Shown here piece after piece: positions 22,985-35,247 of a stretch of DNA of 64,000 nt. The DNA is from Anaspis maculata. Lineage: Eukaryota > Arthropoda > Insecta > Coleoptera > Scraptiidae. Positions within the stretch are counted from its first letter, which is position 1. Every line of letters starts with the position of its first letter. Made by a program: the position numbers and the translations under genes. The stretch covers positions 31,243,681 to 31,307,680 of the forward strand of contig OX421965.1 of assembly GCA_949128115.1 (NCBI GenBank). The letters are read 5' to 3'. A model generated the notes under the pieces. That model searched no databases, was not told the origin of the DNA, and worked only from the letters and a program-made list of their open reading frames with translations.

Positions 22985-23610
22985 AATTTTTATTGATCCA
23001 TAGGGCTCCAAAAGAGCACAAAGACACGAGGAGTTGACTTTGACTCGAAATAATACAAGACTTGGCATGTTAACTAGATTTTAGACAGACTCAAGATAAG
23101 ACAAGGGAGCTCAGTCGGTCTTCAAAAGACAGATCAAAAGCACATGAAATAATACAAGAAGACAGTAACAGCTCACTATAGTTTTCCGAAAGACAAAAAA
23201 AAACATTTGGACTCAGTAGGGCTCCAAACGGTATAATGAAAACAGAAAGGGGCACTTGGACTACGAACTATATGGGAAGACATAGGGGGATTCACTAGAT
23301 TTTACAAAGACAGTACGAGTAAAGACAAGGCAGCTTAGTAGGGCTTCAAAGGACACATGAAGATCCAACGAGGCCGACTTGGGCTTCTTTAACAACGCAG
23401 AAGAAAGATGGGGGCTAACTGAACTTTTAATGGCACAAAAAGTCACATCACACAAGAAGAGTCATCAGAGCTCTAAACAAGTAAACAATACAAAAGAGAG
23501 GCGAAAGTGTTCTTCAGGGCTCCAAACGACGCTAAAGTTACGCGGGGGTCCGCTAGGAAGACTACGAACAACACAATAAATCACACGGGCTTACTAGGGT
23601 TTCAAAGCGT
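22985..23610. repeat. Degenerate tandem repeat, period ~80-175 bp
   Basis: Variants of AGTAGGGCTCCAAA recur near 22999, 23111, 23214, 23335, 23511 and 23590, each followed by purine-rich text such as AAGACA, ACAAGGCAGCT and AATAATACAAGA. The strand is strongly purine-rich throughout. It looks like an eroded tandem array. No coding potential is evident. Confidence 0.65.
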
Positions 23611-26600
23611 TGCAACAATATGGGTATGAATCATTGCCCGGCAGCAAGTTGTCCAAAGACGAACTGATGCTTAGTGAAGGGACGAATTGTTCTAACTCCG
23701 AGTACCTAAACATCAAGGAAATGCGATAGTTCATTCTGTGCACCTGTATTTCAGAAATGCAAAAAAAAGTTGTTCAGGATCTCCGGTACCGGTTTCTGGT
23801 CGTCGTCCAAAAGTTAATTTTCGCCGATAAACGTTTGTGTTTTGGCATGCACCATTGTCGATTCAGAATCAAGAACAACAATACGGAGCCGAAGACGATT
23901 ATGCAGAGGCGTGACTTCCGCATGGATGTCTCGTCAAATTGCCTCTTTGATCTGCACACCTCTCAGCCTCTTCACATATAGTAAAACCTCATTTCAAGAG
24001 CAGTTATCGCAGTTAACACGAGCTAATGTAGGAGACGGATAGGCGATTAACTAGACTAATGATACGTATGTTAATTAGCGCGGTGTTACGTGCCTTCTGT
24101 GGCAATCCTTTCATCTCTTCTTCTTCTCTACATCCAACAACAATAACAGGTCCGAAAAACAACTGTTCCATCTCCTTTTTTTTTGCATTCATTTTTTTTT
24201 ACAGTTGAGAACTTGCACCATCAATTACATAAAATATAAATTCCATCAATAATAATAATGAAATAAACATGGACCGGCGCGTTTGCGGATGTAAAAGGCA
24301 ATGCGAATTATTTTATTTACTGCGGGAATAACTTATAAGTGGTATTGCCGCATCCGCATGTTGCGTTGAGTGTATCCTACCTGGGCAGGATGTGGGTCTT
24401 CAACAGCTGTTATTAATACTATAACCGTAGGTTAAAAATAAAAATAACGACAACACATACGTGATTCGGAAAGTGAAACCAAAATACGGATTTTATTGCC
24501 GGGCCTTTGGTATAGTCCAAGTGAAGAAGGGTTCTCCAAAGCAAACTTGGAAAAGAGCAAAGTCAACAGATTCGACCCCCGCGGCTAATTAAAGGACCAA
24601 GCAAAACAGAGGTGTTATTGTCTTTTGCTATTTCGATTCGCTTGGCCTATCTACTTGTTTTCTTCGGATGCCGGTAAATAAATATTATCCACAATAACAG
24701 TTATAACATTCAGTCCCATCATCGCAACTCTTCTATTCTAAAATGATTTCCATATAAACTGTAGAATAAAAAGTAGAATATCGTTGAATACGGTAGCGCT
24801 TCCTTGATGTTGTGTCTTGTTACTATTCACACATAGGTGATGGAATGAAATAGACTTCCACATTTCAAATATTTGAGTGACCTGAAGAGTACACACAAGC
24901 ACTATGTTCTAGACAAGCTTGGAATTGATGACCGAGGAAGTTTTCAAAGCATCGCGAAGTGTTCAAGTGCTTGCTTTCAAAGGCGGCTCAAGAACGGTTC
25001 AGGGTGAATTCTACTTTTGTAAGAGCAATTTAGACAGTGAATCGAACAGAATCTTGTCTAGAACCTTGGTCAACCCAACTTTCGGGAAAGTAGGAGCAAA
25101 ATCACGATTTTTGGAGAATCACGCAAACCAGGGTTATTATTATAGATTTTTACCGTAGTAAGGATCTGAACTTCGAATCTTAGTTTGCCAGCGATGTCAT
25201 CTGAATCTCATCGTAAACGACGTGTGGGTGCTATTCAAAGGACACTCAAGGACAGGCCCCATATGCTTCAGCAGTCGATCTGCTTCAGAGGCAAACCACC
25301 GGGGACTTCTTCAGTACAGATTACAGGACCTCAAATGTAACTTGGGTCATTCGCAAAGAGGACCTCTTTTGTACGAATTTCCTTAAGTGGACTAACATCT
25401 CGTGCTATGACTGATATGTGATATGATTCAGAACTTGGCCCGAAGTGCTTAATAAGTTTTTGTCTAAACATTTGGTTGTATGTTAGAATGGTAATGACCA
25501 AGATGAATAACGTCAAGAAATCGGAGGCAACCGCAGCGTGATGGAAAGCACCTGACCAAGACTCGCACCACATACGTAAACTGTCGCATAACTTGCGGTC
25601 ATGGGACTTTCGGTGTGTGCAACAACTGTCTCGTTCCATATCCATGGCACGGTACCTGCTGTTTGCGTACAAAATGGATTATGTGGAGTTAACACGCGAG
25701 CAAGGCAATCTTCCATGACCCTGGTCAGCTCAGCGCGAGAGAGGCACTCCGGCCATCCCCCGTCAAGTACACGAAGAAGGTGTGACCATTCGCCTTCTCC
25801 ATATTTCACACACACCCGAGAAATTGCCGACGAGCTCTCCCCGTCGTCCTCGTCGTCGTCGTCGTCGTCTGGGAGGCTTTAATTACCATAATCGCTTCTA
25901 TCCCTCTGGTCTGGACAATGAGCAATTGGATTTTCGCAACAACGCCCATCGAACAACGCCGGGTCTCGCGCGCGGATAATTCGAGACGCGATAATTTCGA
26001 TTTTAAATAAGATCATTACTTTGAACGTCACCTCGGCTGAAGAAGCATAGCGGTGGCGTAGAATGAAGAAGGGAAAGGAATTTACCGCGTGCAACTGAAG
26101 CATAATGAAGTGAATTACTCATTTCTCGCACCGCCGGTCGGTTTCGTCTCAAATTTAGTGCATCCCCATAATGCGTTTGTTCTCTCGAGGCGGTATATTA
26201 TGGGAATTCATCATCGATGGTTCTTTTTAATTTCACGGACGTTTTCAAGCTCATTCCCAACCTCATTTCCAGCCTTATATGGATGGGTGTTACACTTGCC
26301 GATAACTACTGGGTAACTTGGAATCTTCACCACGAAGATATATTATGCCATTAATTTTATTTCTAGCGTGGTGTACTTTGAAATTATAATTTAGGTGAGT
26401 ACGTGTGGAAAAGCAACGAGAATGTCTGCGGTTTAGATTGAGCGAATTTAATCGACTCTTTCGTATAATCCACCGCGTCTGCTTAATACGAACAGGGTCT
26501 TCCTTTAGGGATGTCATCATTCAAATGGCTTCTTGGGGATTGAATATTGAGCGTATCAATACGGGCATGGTGACATTTTATGGCCGAAAATCTCAAGTTT

Positions 26601-26685
26601 CATTTGACAAAACAATCATAGGGGTCAGTAGACTTAATTAAATTCCCTCAATCTTTTTATGTTAGGTTCCATAAAGTACACGTTT
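23611..26685. other. Intergenic stretch, no recognised gene
   Basis: Nothing firm. A (GTC)n microsatellite lies at about 25843-25870. Overlapping 93-113 codon frames at 25331-25882 on both strands arise around it and show no family motif. The rest is unremarkable AT-rich DNA. Confidence 0.45.
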
Positions 26686-26689
26686 TATT

Positions 26690-27022
26690 TTTGAATAGAC
26701 TTGACCCAATAACAAGAACTTTGAAAGGCGGGTTAGTGACAAAAAAAAATGCATCCTTTTTTCTGCAAGACTTGTAATCTTCCAAATATTTTGGTCGTAG
26801 CCAATTAACACCACCCGCAGGACCATTGCGAGAGCTTGAAATCGCTGCCCGTACTTCTTCAGATACGAAACCAGTTGGAACTTTGGAAGAATCAAAACAA
26901 CTACTATGGCAAAGTTGCGTCAACCCAACTCCAGATGTTGGCTGTCGTTTTTTCGAAGTTTTCCTAATCTGGACCAGTCCCGAAAGCTCTCGCCAGGTGT
27001 TTCGTAGCATGTCGAGGATCAC
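26690..27022 (-). pseudogene. LINE relic, fragment upstream of the RT core
   Basis: The minus strand encodes SEEVRAAISSSRNGPAGG followed by VNWLRPKYLEDY. This resembles the segment EEV..AL.SLRNGSAPGPDGLRP.HL that leads into the reverse transcriptase of several LINE families. Neighbouring sequence does not continue the match clearly. The fragment faces opposite to the LINE at 27.2-29.1 kb, so it is a separate insertion. Moderate certainty that it is LINE-derived, low certainty on the clade. Confidence 0.5.
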
Positions 27023-27179
27023 TTCAGCAAGAATCTCTCTTATTCTTTTCTACCTACCTCGGCCTAGAGGGAATTTCAACAGATCCCAATGGGGCAAATT
27101 TCAAAAAGATCAGGATGACAGCATCCGATGGATTCCACCTATACACCGAAACAGTACGACATTTTTTCTAATTTAGTCA

Positions 27180-29105
27180 ATTGTGTTGGAAAGAAACATA
27201 TACTTCGCGGTTACCGCAAACAATACATCCCAGGATGGAGTGTCGAATGTGAAAATCTGCTGATACAATATACAATATGAAGAATCCGAAGACCCAGAAA
27301 TAGCCGATGAACTTCTCCACTCTTTGGACAACGCTCGTAGGTATAAATAGAATAAAGTGGTTGAAGGAATCAACTTTAATAGGTCTAGTCGAGAGTCGGC
27401 GACAACTCTACGGAAATTAGGCGGTGCAAGCGACATTAGAAAACAAAAATCAGACATCAACCTCAACAAAATTGCTCAACGCATAATTTCAATGCACCAG
27501 AGCACCAGCAGACAAACAATTTACGTAAAGAATCAAAAGGGCAATGCGAATTTCCAAACGCACACTACTTCGGAGTTTCACTGTTCGCACGACCATGTAC
27601 TGATATGAAAAGGAAATAACAACGGCTATAGGATTTGTTAAACGTGGTAAAGCTGCTGGAATAGACGAAATTTATCCTGAATTTATGACACATTTTTTAT
27701 CGAAGACCAAACAATGGCTGGCGAAGCTCTTCTCGAAATTCATTGACTTCCTACCACTTTCAAAAATTAAAATATTGTTGCGGTACTTGAGCCTGGGAAA
27801 CCGAACCACTTATGGGAAAGTTTTGATCGTGTCATCTATAATAGAATCAACCTACCATTAACAACATAACCCCTAAAAAACTAGCTGGATTTCGCCCAAA
27901 AAGCTGTGGTGATCAGGTCCTTTAACTAGCGACCTTCATCGAAACCGATTTTGAAAAACTCTCTCTGTCTCTCTTGTTGATCTCCGGCTTGATCAACAAC
28001 ATTATGAGCGACCGTATATTTCGTGTACAGTTGAGTGGAAAAATCAGTAAAAATGGAATCTTAAACAATGGACCACCTCAGGGATCTGTACTTGCCCCCT
28101 TACTGTTCAATCTGTACACGGCAGATATACCGAGAACCAAATGCCGAAAATTTATATACGCTGATGATATTGTCATCGCAACACAAGACAAAAGTTTTGT
28201 TGAGACTGAACAAACTCTAACAACGGACCTAACATAATTAAACTTGTACTTCAAGAAATGGCGGTTGTGTCCCAGTGAATCGAAAACCGAGGTATCCTGC
28301 TTTTACCTGAATAAGCTCTCGGTAAACTTTAAGGAACTCTACTATGCTTTAACCAGAACCCTACTTATCTTGGCGTTACGCTGGACAGAACACTGACATT
28401 CAAGAAACACATCGACAAAACCGCTGCCAAACAGATCTCGGAATAATTTAGTGCAGAACTTGACTGGCACATCCTGGGGAGCGTTTGCCCAAACTCTCAG
28501 AGTTGCAGTTCTAGGACTGGTTTTCCCGACCGCTAAATACTGCTTGTTCAAACCTGGCTAAACAGCAACCATATAACAACTGTTGACGTGGAGCTTTGAG
28601 TTTGAGAAAATGCTTCAAACCGAATACGCCAAAATCGAGAGTAACGAAGAACTACAGATACACCTAGATGTTCCAGTCCTCCAACAAGATTGATTGATTG
28701 TTGATTGAGATGAAAATCTAGAAAACCAGCGATGAGAACTGTTTGGAGACTCAATGACTTCAATGTAAACACGGAATGGGTAACCGAATGGAATGCACAC
28801 AAACCCAGTAGATGCATCCCTCCTCCTGACTCAACTATTGCTATAGATGGTTTTGAACTACCAAGGGAAGTATGGTCTAGACTGAATAGAGTCAGAACAA
28901 GCTGCGGAATGTGTGCTAGCTCACTGTTCCAGTGACCAACAGCCCCCGCTGCGACTGTGGAGCTGAATCTCAAACGGTGGACCACATAGTGAGTCAATGT
29001 CCGACAAGATTATATCCAGGATTCCAGGCCCATCAGTGACAGAATTCCTTACATTGACACCGGAAGCAGTTCTATGGCTGGAAAATCTTGACATCCAACT
29101 TTGAT
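27180..29105 (+). pseudogene. Jockey/CR1-type LINE pol, broken by many stops and shifts
   Basis: Order of recognisable pieces: GYRKQYIPGWSVECENL (27205-27260); ADELLHSLDNAR; FNRSSRESATTLRKLGG (27370-27425); EITTAIGFVKRGKAAGIDEI (27615-27675); LAGFRPKSCGDQVL (27880-27920); then the RT core at 27974-28237 with NNGPPQGSVLAPLLFNLYTA and the catalytic FIYADDIVIA. This is followed by YFKKWRLCPSESKTEVSCF, a YLGVTLDRTLTFKKHIDKTA-like block, TSWGAFAQTLRVAVLGLVF and the zinc-binding end CDCGAESQTVDHIVSQCP (about 28945-29000), finishing TPEAVLWLENLDIQL at 29104. It is nearly full-length over the RT and C-terminus but dead. Confidence 0.88.
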
Positions 29106-29215
29106 TTCCACCAATTTTTACCCATCATTTATTCATCCGTTTTATAAATTTTTCTTCCTTTATTGTGCAATGTAGTAAATTCATGTGAAATAATAATAAT
29201 AATAATTATTATTTT
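29106..29215 (+). mobile_element. 3' UTR and (AAT)n tail of the preceding LINE
   Basis: A short AT-rich trailer after the pol stop ends in an AATAATAATAATAATT run at about 29192-29212, the usual simple-repeat tail of such LINEs. The next recognisable sequence is an unrelated mariner-like relic. Confidence 0.65.
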
Positions 29216-29234
29216 CTTGAGATGATAGATGATC

Positions 29235-29455
29235 CCGTCTGTGTAGACCAACACCTGGCGTAGACGACCCTATCTTAGACGAAGCCCCAAAAGAAGAAAT
29301 TACAGGGAGTGATGTCGGAGGCCACGAAATTGGTTCTCCCCTTCCTCTCCAGCGTTCGCCTCTTCATGACCAAGAAGTTCTGACAACCCGACTCTAATGA
29401 ACAGGAGCACCGTCTTGCTGAAACCACCAATCGTCAATAGCTTTTACCATTTTAT
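29235..29455 (-). pseudogene. Mariner-like DDE transposase fragment
   Basis: Reading the minus strand from about 29450: DDWWFQQDGAPVH is a hallmark of IS630/Tc1/mariner-type transposases and includes the second catalytic Asp. Then come VRTSWS, RGRGEPISWPPTSLP and FFFWGFV, matching the family pattern RGPIEWPPRSPDL..FFLWG with several lost residues and at least two stops. Only some 70 codons of the C-terminal catalytic half are recognisable. A dead fragment; no inverted repeats were located. Confidence 0.8.
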
Positions 29456-31435
29456 ATACGAGGACGTTTTAAGGCTTAAAGACTAATAATAATACACCTA
29501 TACATAGAATTGATATTCCCAATGGTGTGTCGCTACAACGGCACAGAAAAAATGCGGAAACGAGACAAGAGGGGAGGTAAGGAGGGTTTAGAAAAAAAAA
29601 CCTCCAGATTCATTCAAATTATCAAGATGATTTTAAAGTCCACATATAGCTCTTCATGAAGCCTCCATTGATCCGATGAACTCATCTCTCGGAATAACTA
29701 TTTCTTCTGCCACGCTTTGCTCTCAAAGTTGATGTCTGACGAATTATGCCGAACTAAACTTGAAGGTTTTGGACGACAAAATGCCTTTGCTTTACTCGTA
29801 ATAAGGCATCAAAATTATGTCATTCCTAAAGACAGACCCGAGATTTTACAAGTTTGTATGGCCCATCTACGGAAGCAGGTGTAAGGACTATTTGTAGACG
29901 GTACTTGTAAGTTTTGATTGCATCAGCTCGAAGTGCGCTCAGTATTTCTCCAGGTGGCCGTTCGTTGGCATCTCAGCTTATAACTCAAACTTTCAGAATT
30001 CGAACGCACCAGGCCAAAAACTGGCTCCGAACTCCAAGCCCTTATGTGGGCATTGCTCCAGCCAGACAGCAAGAGACCTGTTTGATGTGGAACAGGAAAC
30101 TGAAAAAATCAAAATAATCACCGCATGAAAACCAAAGACCGGAAACGTTTTGCAAAGAATGCCGCAAAGAACTGTCGCGCGCATTTAATTCAAGGAATAC
30201 AAATTACGAATACTGAGTAGGTAGGTACTTTGAAGATTTAGTTCGCTTTCAAGATGAGTCTGAGCCGAGCAAAAACAAGATGCTGTGAGTTTCACAAGCA
30301 GGCCTACCTGCACCGACCAAATGCATCAAGGAACATTTTAACAAAGTTATTCAAATTAATTTATACTGCGTATGCGAGTGTGAGTAAAAAGCCGCAATTC
30401 TTGAGTAATTAAGATATATAACGAATAAAATTTAACTGCCAGCAATTCGCGAACGCACACGTTCAAAAAACCAGTCGCGCGGATGGTTAAATTGAGTTAA
30501 AAATGTCAACCGGGCAAAAACGAAATAAAATACGGGAGCGCGGCAGAACAAAAGGGGACGACGACGCGAAATGGTTCTCAGAAGAAAACCAAACCGACCA
30601 GGCTTGCTGAATTGAATTGTCAATTACAATAAGAAAAAGAAAAAAAACCGCGCGGAGACCATGTTCAGAGCGAGAGCACGATCGGACATCCATGAACCCT
30701 CCATAATGTGCCTCTATAGAACCATGTAGATGTTCGTTACCGGCTACTCTTCGGCGAGAATATTTATTGTGGGACTTGGGGAATAATGCGCTTTTCGGGG
30801 GTACCTATACCGATATCTTTTACACATCTCCGATCCGAACCGGTATGTATCGGCATTTTTGCGTCCCGTGGCCATTACCCAGGCACTTGCTGCTACTGCC
30901 AGAGAGATCCGCTCTTGAAACGACGAAACTTTCTTTGAAGCGCTCAGCAATTGACAAGGAATGGAATCACGATTGAATAATTCGAACATTGGCTCGGTCT
31001 TGTTCGGCGACCTGAAGGGTAGGAAGATACTTTATACCTGTTTGGAATCGAATAAATTTGTTACCTACAACACGGGCAGTTGACAACAATGAAAGCTACT
31101 AAATATGCTCTCTTCTTTTTTCGAGCAACACTTGAAAAGCCCCCGCAAAATCAGGTAGTATAGTGAGGCAGACAACTTAATATCCTTTGTAGAGGTGTAG
31201 CGGTGCTGCATGCAACTCTTCGGCACTTCTTCGGCTTCGCATTTTTATTGTTGTAGCAATAAATTATGTTACGACATTCTGCTTCGATCACTTTAGTATC
31301 GGCGATTGCTTGGTTTTATTTCCATATTTCTAAAACTTGAGACTGGCATACGATATGAAAAGTCAGTTTCTACGCCCGAATTTTGAATTAGTTAGATTAT
31401 CAAAATGCGTCAGGAGCATTATCTTCCATACTGCC
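29456..31435. other. Intergenic stretch, no recognised gene
   Basis: No RNA or gene found. Part of 29.5-29.9 kb may be further decayed transposon next to the mariner fragment, but I cannot identify it. Open frames near 29914-30117 and 30744-30989 show no motif. Confidence 0.45.
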
Positions 31436-32532
31436 AATTCCACCAAGTTCACTGAAAGGACCCCGCACGAGTCTAATTGAAAATGGCTCCCGGTTAAATT
31501 CTCTGAATTTTTTATATGTTGTAGCTCATAATTTTTCATATGTTGTAGCTCATGAGATACTGATCAAATACCGTGAACCTCAGATTTAAATAGTGGACAG
31601 TTTTTTACCCACAGGGGGTTGAAGTTGGAGGTTCTGACGGCTTCAAAATGATATTATGGCGTAAATAAAAGTTTTTCATTTGGTTTCTGATCAAGTTGTG
31701 TTTCATGCCAATTGTATTTAACGAAGAGAAAAATATCAACCCCCATAATCCACTCCCAACCCATGACTTCTGTGATTTAAATTATGAATTTTGACACACA
31801 AATTATTTCCCACTCCTAATGTTGGAGTGGCGATTTTCTAATTTTCCTCGGTTAATTTGGCTGAATTTTTGGTATTGTGTTCTTCTAGATTTAGTGAACA
31901 AAAAGTTTCCATGCCAAAACTTAATCCTATGAACAGTTTTTGTTCTACAGGGGACCGAAGTTCAATATTTATCCCCTCAAATCTTCAACTCAACTCCCCT
32001 GTAGAACGAAATCTGTCCATAGGATTATGTTTTGGCATGATAACTTTTTGTTTAGCAGAACCAGAAGTACACAATACCAAGAATTCAGCCAAATTAACCA
32101 AGGAAAATTAGAAAGTCGCCACCCCAACATTAGGGGTGGAAATACTTTGTATGTCAAAATCCATAATTTAAAACACAGAAATCGTCTGCATGGCTTTTGG
32201 GAGTAATCTCGAATCTTATGATGGTAGATAGGGGTTGGGGGTGAAGGAGGGGATTGATATTTTTTCTCAAATAAATACAATTGGCATGGAGCTCATCTCG
32301 AAGAGAGACCAAACAGAAGACTTTTATTCACGTCATAATATCATTTTTAAGCCGTCAGAACCTGCAAAGTCAACCCCCTGTGGATAAAAAAGTGACCATT
32401 ACCTATTCAAATTTGGGGTTTACGGTATTTGATCAGTATCTCATGAGCTACAACATATAAAAAAATTCAAATAATTTAACCGGGAGCCATGAGAATCGTG
32501 CGGGGTCCTTTTACTCCTATTGGGTGAAATGT
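31436..32532. mobile_element. 1.1-kb palindromic foldback element
   Basis: The two halves (about 31436-31965 and 31972-32532) are reverse complements at roughly 85-90% by eye. Landmarks are AAGGACCCCGCACGA, GGCTCCCGGTTAAATT, TATGTTGTAGCTCAT, GGTTCTGACGGCTT and TTCTACAGGGGA. The spacer is only a few tens of bases near 31965-31985. The left arm has an extra 25-base duplication containing ATATGTTGTAGCTCAT, and the right arm about 50 bases missing from the left near 32190-32225. Open frames inside are shadows of the palindrome. Confidence 0.88.
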
Positions 32533-33740
32533 TGACGAAAATTGAAGGAGAATTTGGCCAATTTGACGTGTAGGGTGTAGGTATTCATCATTCGATCTTC
32601 AAGCCATATTTCGTGTTATCTGAAGCTGGAGGCTGCCACCGATGCTAGATTTTTTTCTGCTCAGTAGCTAAAGAACTCGCCTCCACATAGAAAAATAAAA
32701 TAAAAATAAAAATATTTCTGCAGCATACGGTCCAAAGTTGACGCTCTGAAAAGCTGTATCTTTATAACTTAGAGCACGTTTGAGTTTGGCAAGGTAGCAA
32801 CATGTTTTTTGCTGGTTTATCATCATTTGCATGGCTGGATGGAGAACTTGATTCAATCATATAGAGGAAACGAATCAAGCACGCTCCATGCTGTCCATGA
32901 ACCATTCAATTATTATTAGCATGCAAAGAGTTTAAATCCCCAACAACGAGCAAGTTTTTGCGCCTCGCCGAAGCTCAGACTTTTTTTCCGTGGCATTTTC
33001 GCTTCTACAATGACCACTCGCCAATATTTATTACGTTTCGGTGGTAAACGGTCGAACGGTTTATTTTAAGAGGAGAAGCGGAAAGGTGTAATTCCACGTG
33101 ATAATTACCTCAACAATGCCTGCAAGGTGTGTGCGAAGACTATATAGACAGACGGCTGTTACACGCAGAGAAGTATATACCCACTCATGATGATGTCAAT
33201 TTTTTTACCGTCTTTTTGCATAGGCCGTCTGTCGGTCCTCGGCTTTTCAAAAGTGCGTATGCAGGGAGGTGGCTCTTCAAAACTCTGAAGAAACGCCGCT
33301 CGATTTCGCGCACGTTGTAATTTCCAAACCTAGAATTACCGAGGTGTACACCTGTATTTTTGGAACTTGGTTCGAAACATGAGTTATTGTCTACTCTTGA
33401 TGCTCCTGGTATATTTTTACCTTTTTCGTCTTCACCGCATTGTTGCGGGGTCAGGCAACTCTCAGGTCTTCAAAGCCTGTGGATGGTGCCTCGTTAAAAG
33501 TGTTGAAGGCATGGTTTATAGTTCACCTCTAATCAACTTGAATCTTGTTATCACAGTTTCCCCCTAGGGAGATTTTCTTGAATGCCCAGTTCTTCCAAGA
33601 AAAAGGTTCTTGCGCCTGATCATCTATTATTGTTTTTGGGACCTATGCCTTTCCATAGATCGCAGCAAGAGGTATATTCATGAAACTCGTATCAAGCATC
33701 GTATTTTCCACGACGCCTCACCCGTGATTCCACATTCAAT
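32533..33740. other. Intergenic stretch, no recognised gene
   Basis: No transposon, RNA or gene signature was seen. Short open frames at 33129-33320 and 33367-33567 are unremarkable. Confidence 0.45.
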
Positions 33741-33776
33741 AATCAACAGTAATATCACAAGTGCTTAGATTTTCAC

Positions 33777-33897
33777 AATAATTTTGGACAGGCAATCGCG
33801 AGTGCTGGTTGTAGCGATAAATGCCCGACTCCGTAGGAGGAGGAGGGCATTTATCTAGGGACAACCAGCCCGAGTGGAACGCCTGGCCAAAATTATC
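33777..33897 (+). mobile_element. Small foldback unit, copy 1
   Basis: Terminal AATTTTGG(A/C)CAGGC pairs with GCCTGGCCAAAATT. Inside are nested stems CTGGTTGT/ACAACCAG and GATAAATGCCC/GGGCATTTATC. The unit is flanked on both sides by the same 34-35 base direct repeat (33742-33776 and about 33896-33930). Confidence 0.85.
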
Positions 33898-34334
33898 AAC
33901 AGTAATATCACAAGGGCTTAGATTTTCACGAATATTTCACTCATACGTCAAAAACGCGATAATTCGGACACAAATTTTGAGGATTAATAAGCGATAATCC
34001 GAAAGACCATATCGATAATTCAATCGATATGTCATTGTTCAAACACCTACTGTCAAACAAGCATGATGCGTGCCCAGTGTTAGCGTTGGACTCTGGACAC
34101 TGTATGGGGATGCTCATGCTCAAGCGAGTACTCAAGGACCCAGAGGAATGTGCAAGAAATTGAAACGATTTGGGATTGCGCAGTCATAATGATTTCACAC
34201 TTCTTACGTCAGCCTCTGGTTCTCTTTTCTGTTCTGCGGCTCAGTACAGTTAGGTGGCTATCCACGTACCATCAATTTTATTGTCGTGTGAAATAATATG
34301 TGAATAATTTGTAGAATGATTCGGGAAATATTCT

Positions 34335-34542
34335 TTCGAATACCACTCTTGCAATGAAAATGAACCAGATAATTCTGAAAATGCGTGTTGCCGTGAGAAA
34401 CCCGCATTCGTTTGTTTTCTTCTGTTGTTCGAAAGAAGAGCCCGACCCTTCGAACAACAGAGAAAACAAACTCATGCAGTTTTCAGGCAACACGCATTTT
34501 TCAGAATTATCGGTAATTTTCATTGCACTCGTGGTATTATAC
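34335..34542. mobile_element. Foldback MITE with TTGCAATGAAAAT-type arms
   Basis: The arms pair as AATACCAC.CTTGCAATGAAA / TTTCATTGCACTCGTGGTATT and GAAAATGCGTGTTGCC / GGCAACACGCATTTTTC, with TTGTTTTCT.CTGTTGTTCGAA against its complement at the centre (34410-34465). It abuts the next foldback unit at 34545. Confidence 0.8.
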
Positions 34543-34544
34543 CC

Positions 34545-34678
34545 GATAATTTGGACAGGGACAGGACTTGGACAGGCGATCGCAAGTGCTGGTTGTAGCG
34601 ATAAATGCCCGAATCCGTAGGAGGAGGGCATTTATCTAGAGACAACCAGCCCGAGGGAAACGCCTGGCCAAAATTATC
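34545..34678 (+). mobile_element. Small foldback unit, copy 2
   Basis: Same architecture as 33777-33897: GATAATTTGG to CCAAAATTATC with the nested GATAAATGCCC/GGGCATTTATC stem. It differs by an extra ACAGGACTTGG near the left end, apparently a local duplication. Confidence 0.85.
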
Positions 34679-35129
34679 TGCGAAAATCTCGAGCACGAGT
34701 GATATAGCATTTGTAAATAAAGCCGTTTTATTATTATTATTATATTTTGGTAATTATTACCAAAAAAAAGTCCGAAGTGACAGCTGTCAGATTTGGTTGT
34801 TTACATCCATTTTATTCCGTTGCTATTGACAGTGGGATTTAGATAAGTGAATATTATCCTTGTAGGTCTGATTAATCAAGGGCGTTGTGTGTAATAATCA
34901 CTACAGACTTGTTAGGATAGAGTAGGAGTTAAATTGGTAAAATAAGGCTGAATAATACATACAACGCTCTTGATTATTAGACCTACAAGGATAATATTCA
35001 CTTATCTAAATCCCACTGTCAATAGCAACGAAATAAAATTCATGTAAACAACAAAATCTGACAGCTGTCACTTCGGACTTCTTTTATGTAATAATCTTCA
35101 AAATATCACTCGTGCTCGAGATTTTCCCA

Positions 35130-35247
35130 GATAATTTTGGCCAGGCGTTTCCCTCGGGCTGATTGTCCCTGGATAAATGCCCTCCTCCTACGGAGTCGGG
35201 CATTTATCGCTACAATCAGCACTTGCGATCGCCTGACCAAAATTATC
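35130..35247 (-). mobile_element. Small foldback unit, copy 3 (inverted)
   Basis: Reverse-orientation copy of the unit at 34545-34678. It forms the outer part of the right arm of the larger inverted repeat. Both ends read GATAATTTTGG.CAGGCG inward. Confidence 0.85.

Noticed and set aside
25513..25815. 100-codon minus-strand frame with scattered Cys and Trp
   Set aside because: I tested it by eye against thrombospondin- and OBP-like Cys patterns without a match, and overlapping frames of similar length exist on both strands.
28548..28997. 149-codon minus-strand frame
   Set aside because: It is antisense to the LINE pol relic at 27180-29105, which has clear RT and zinc-knuckle motifs on the + strand.
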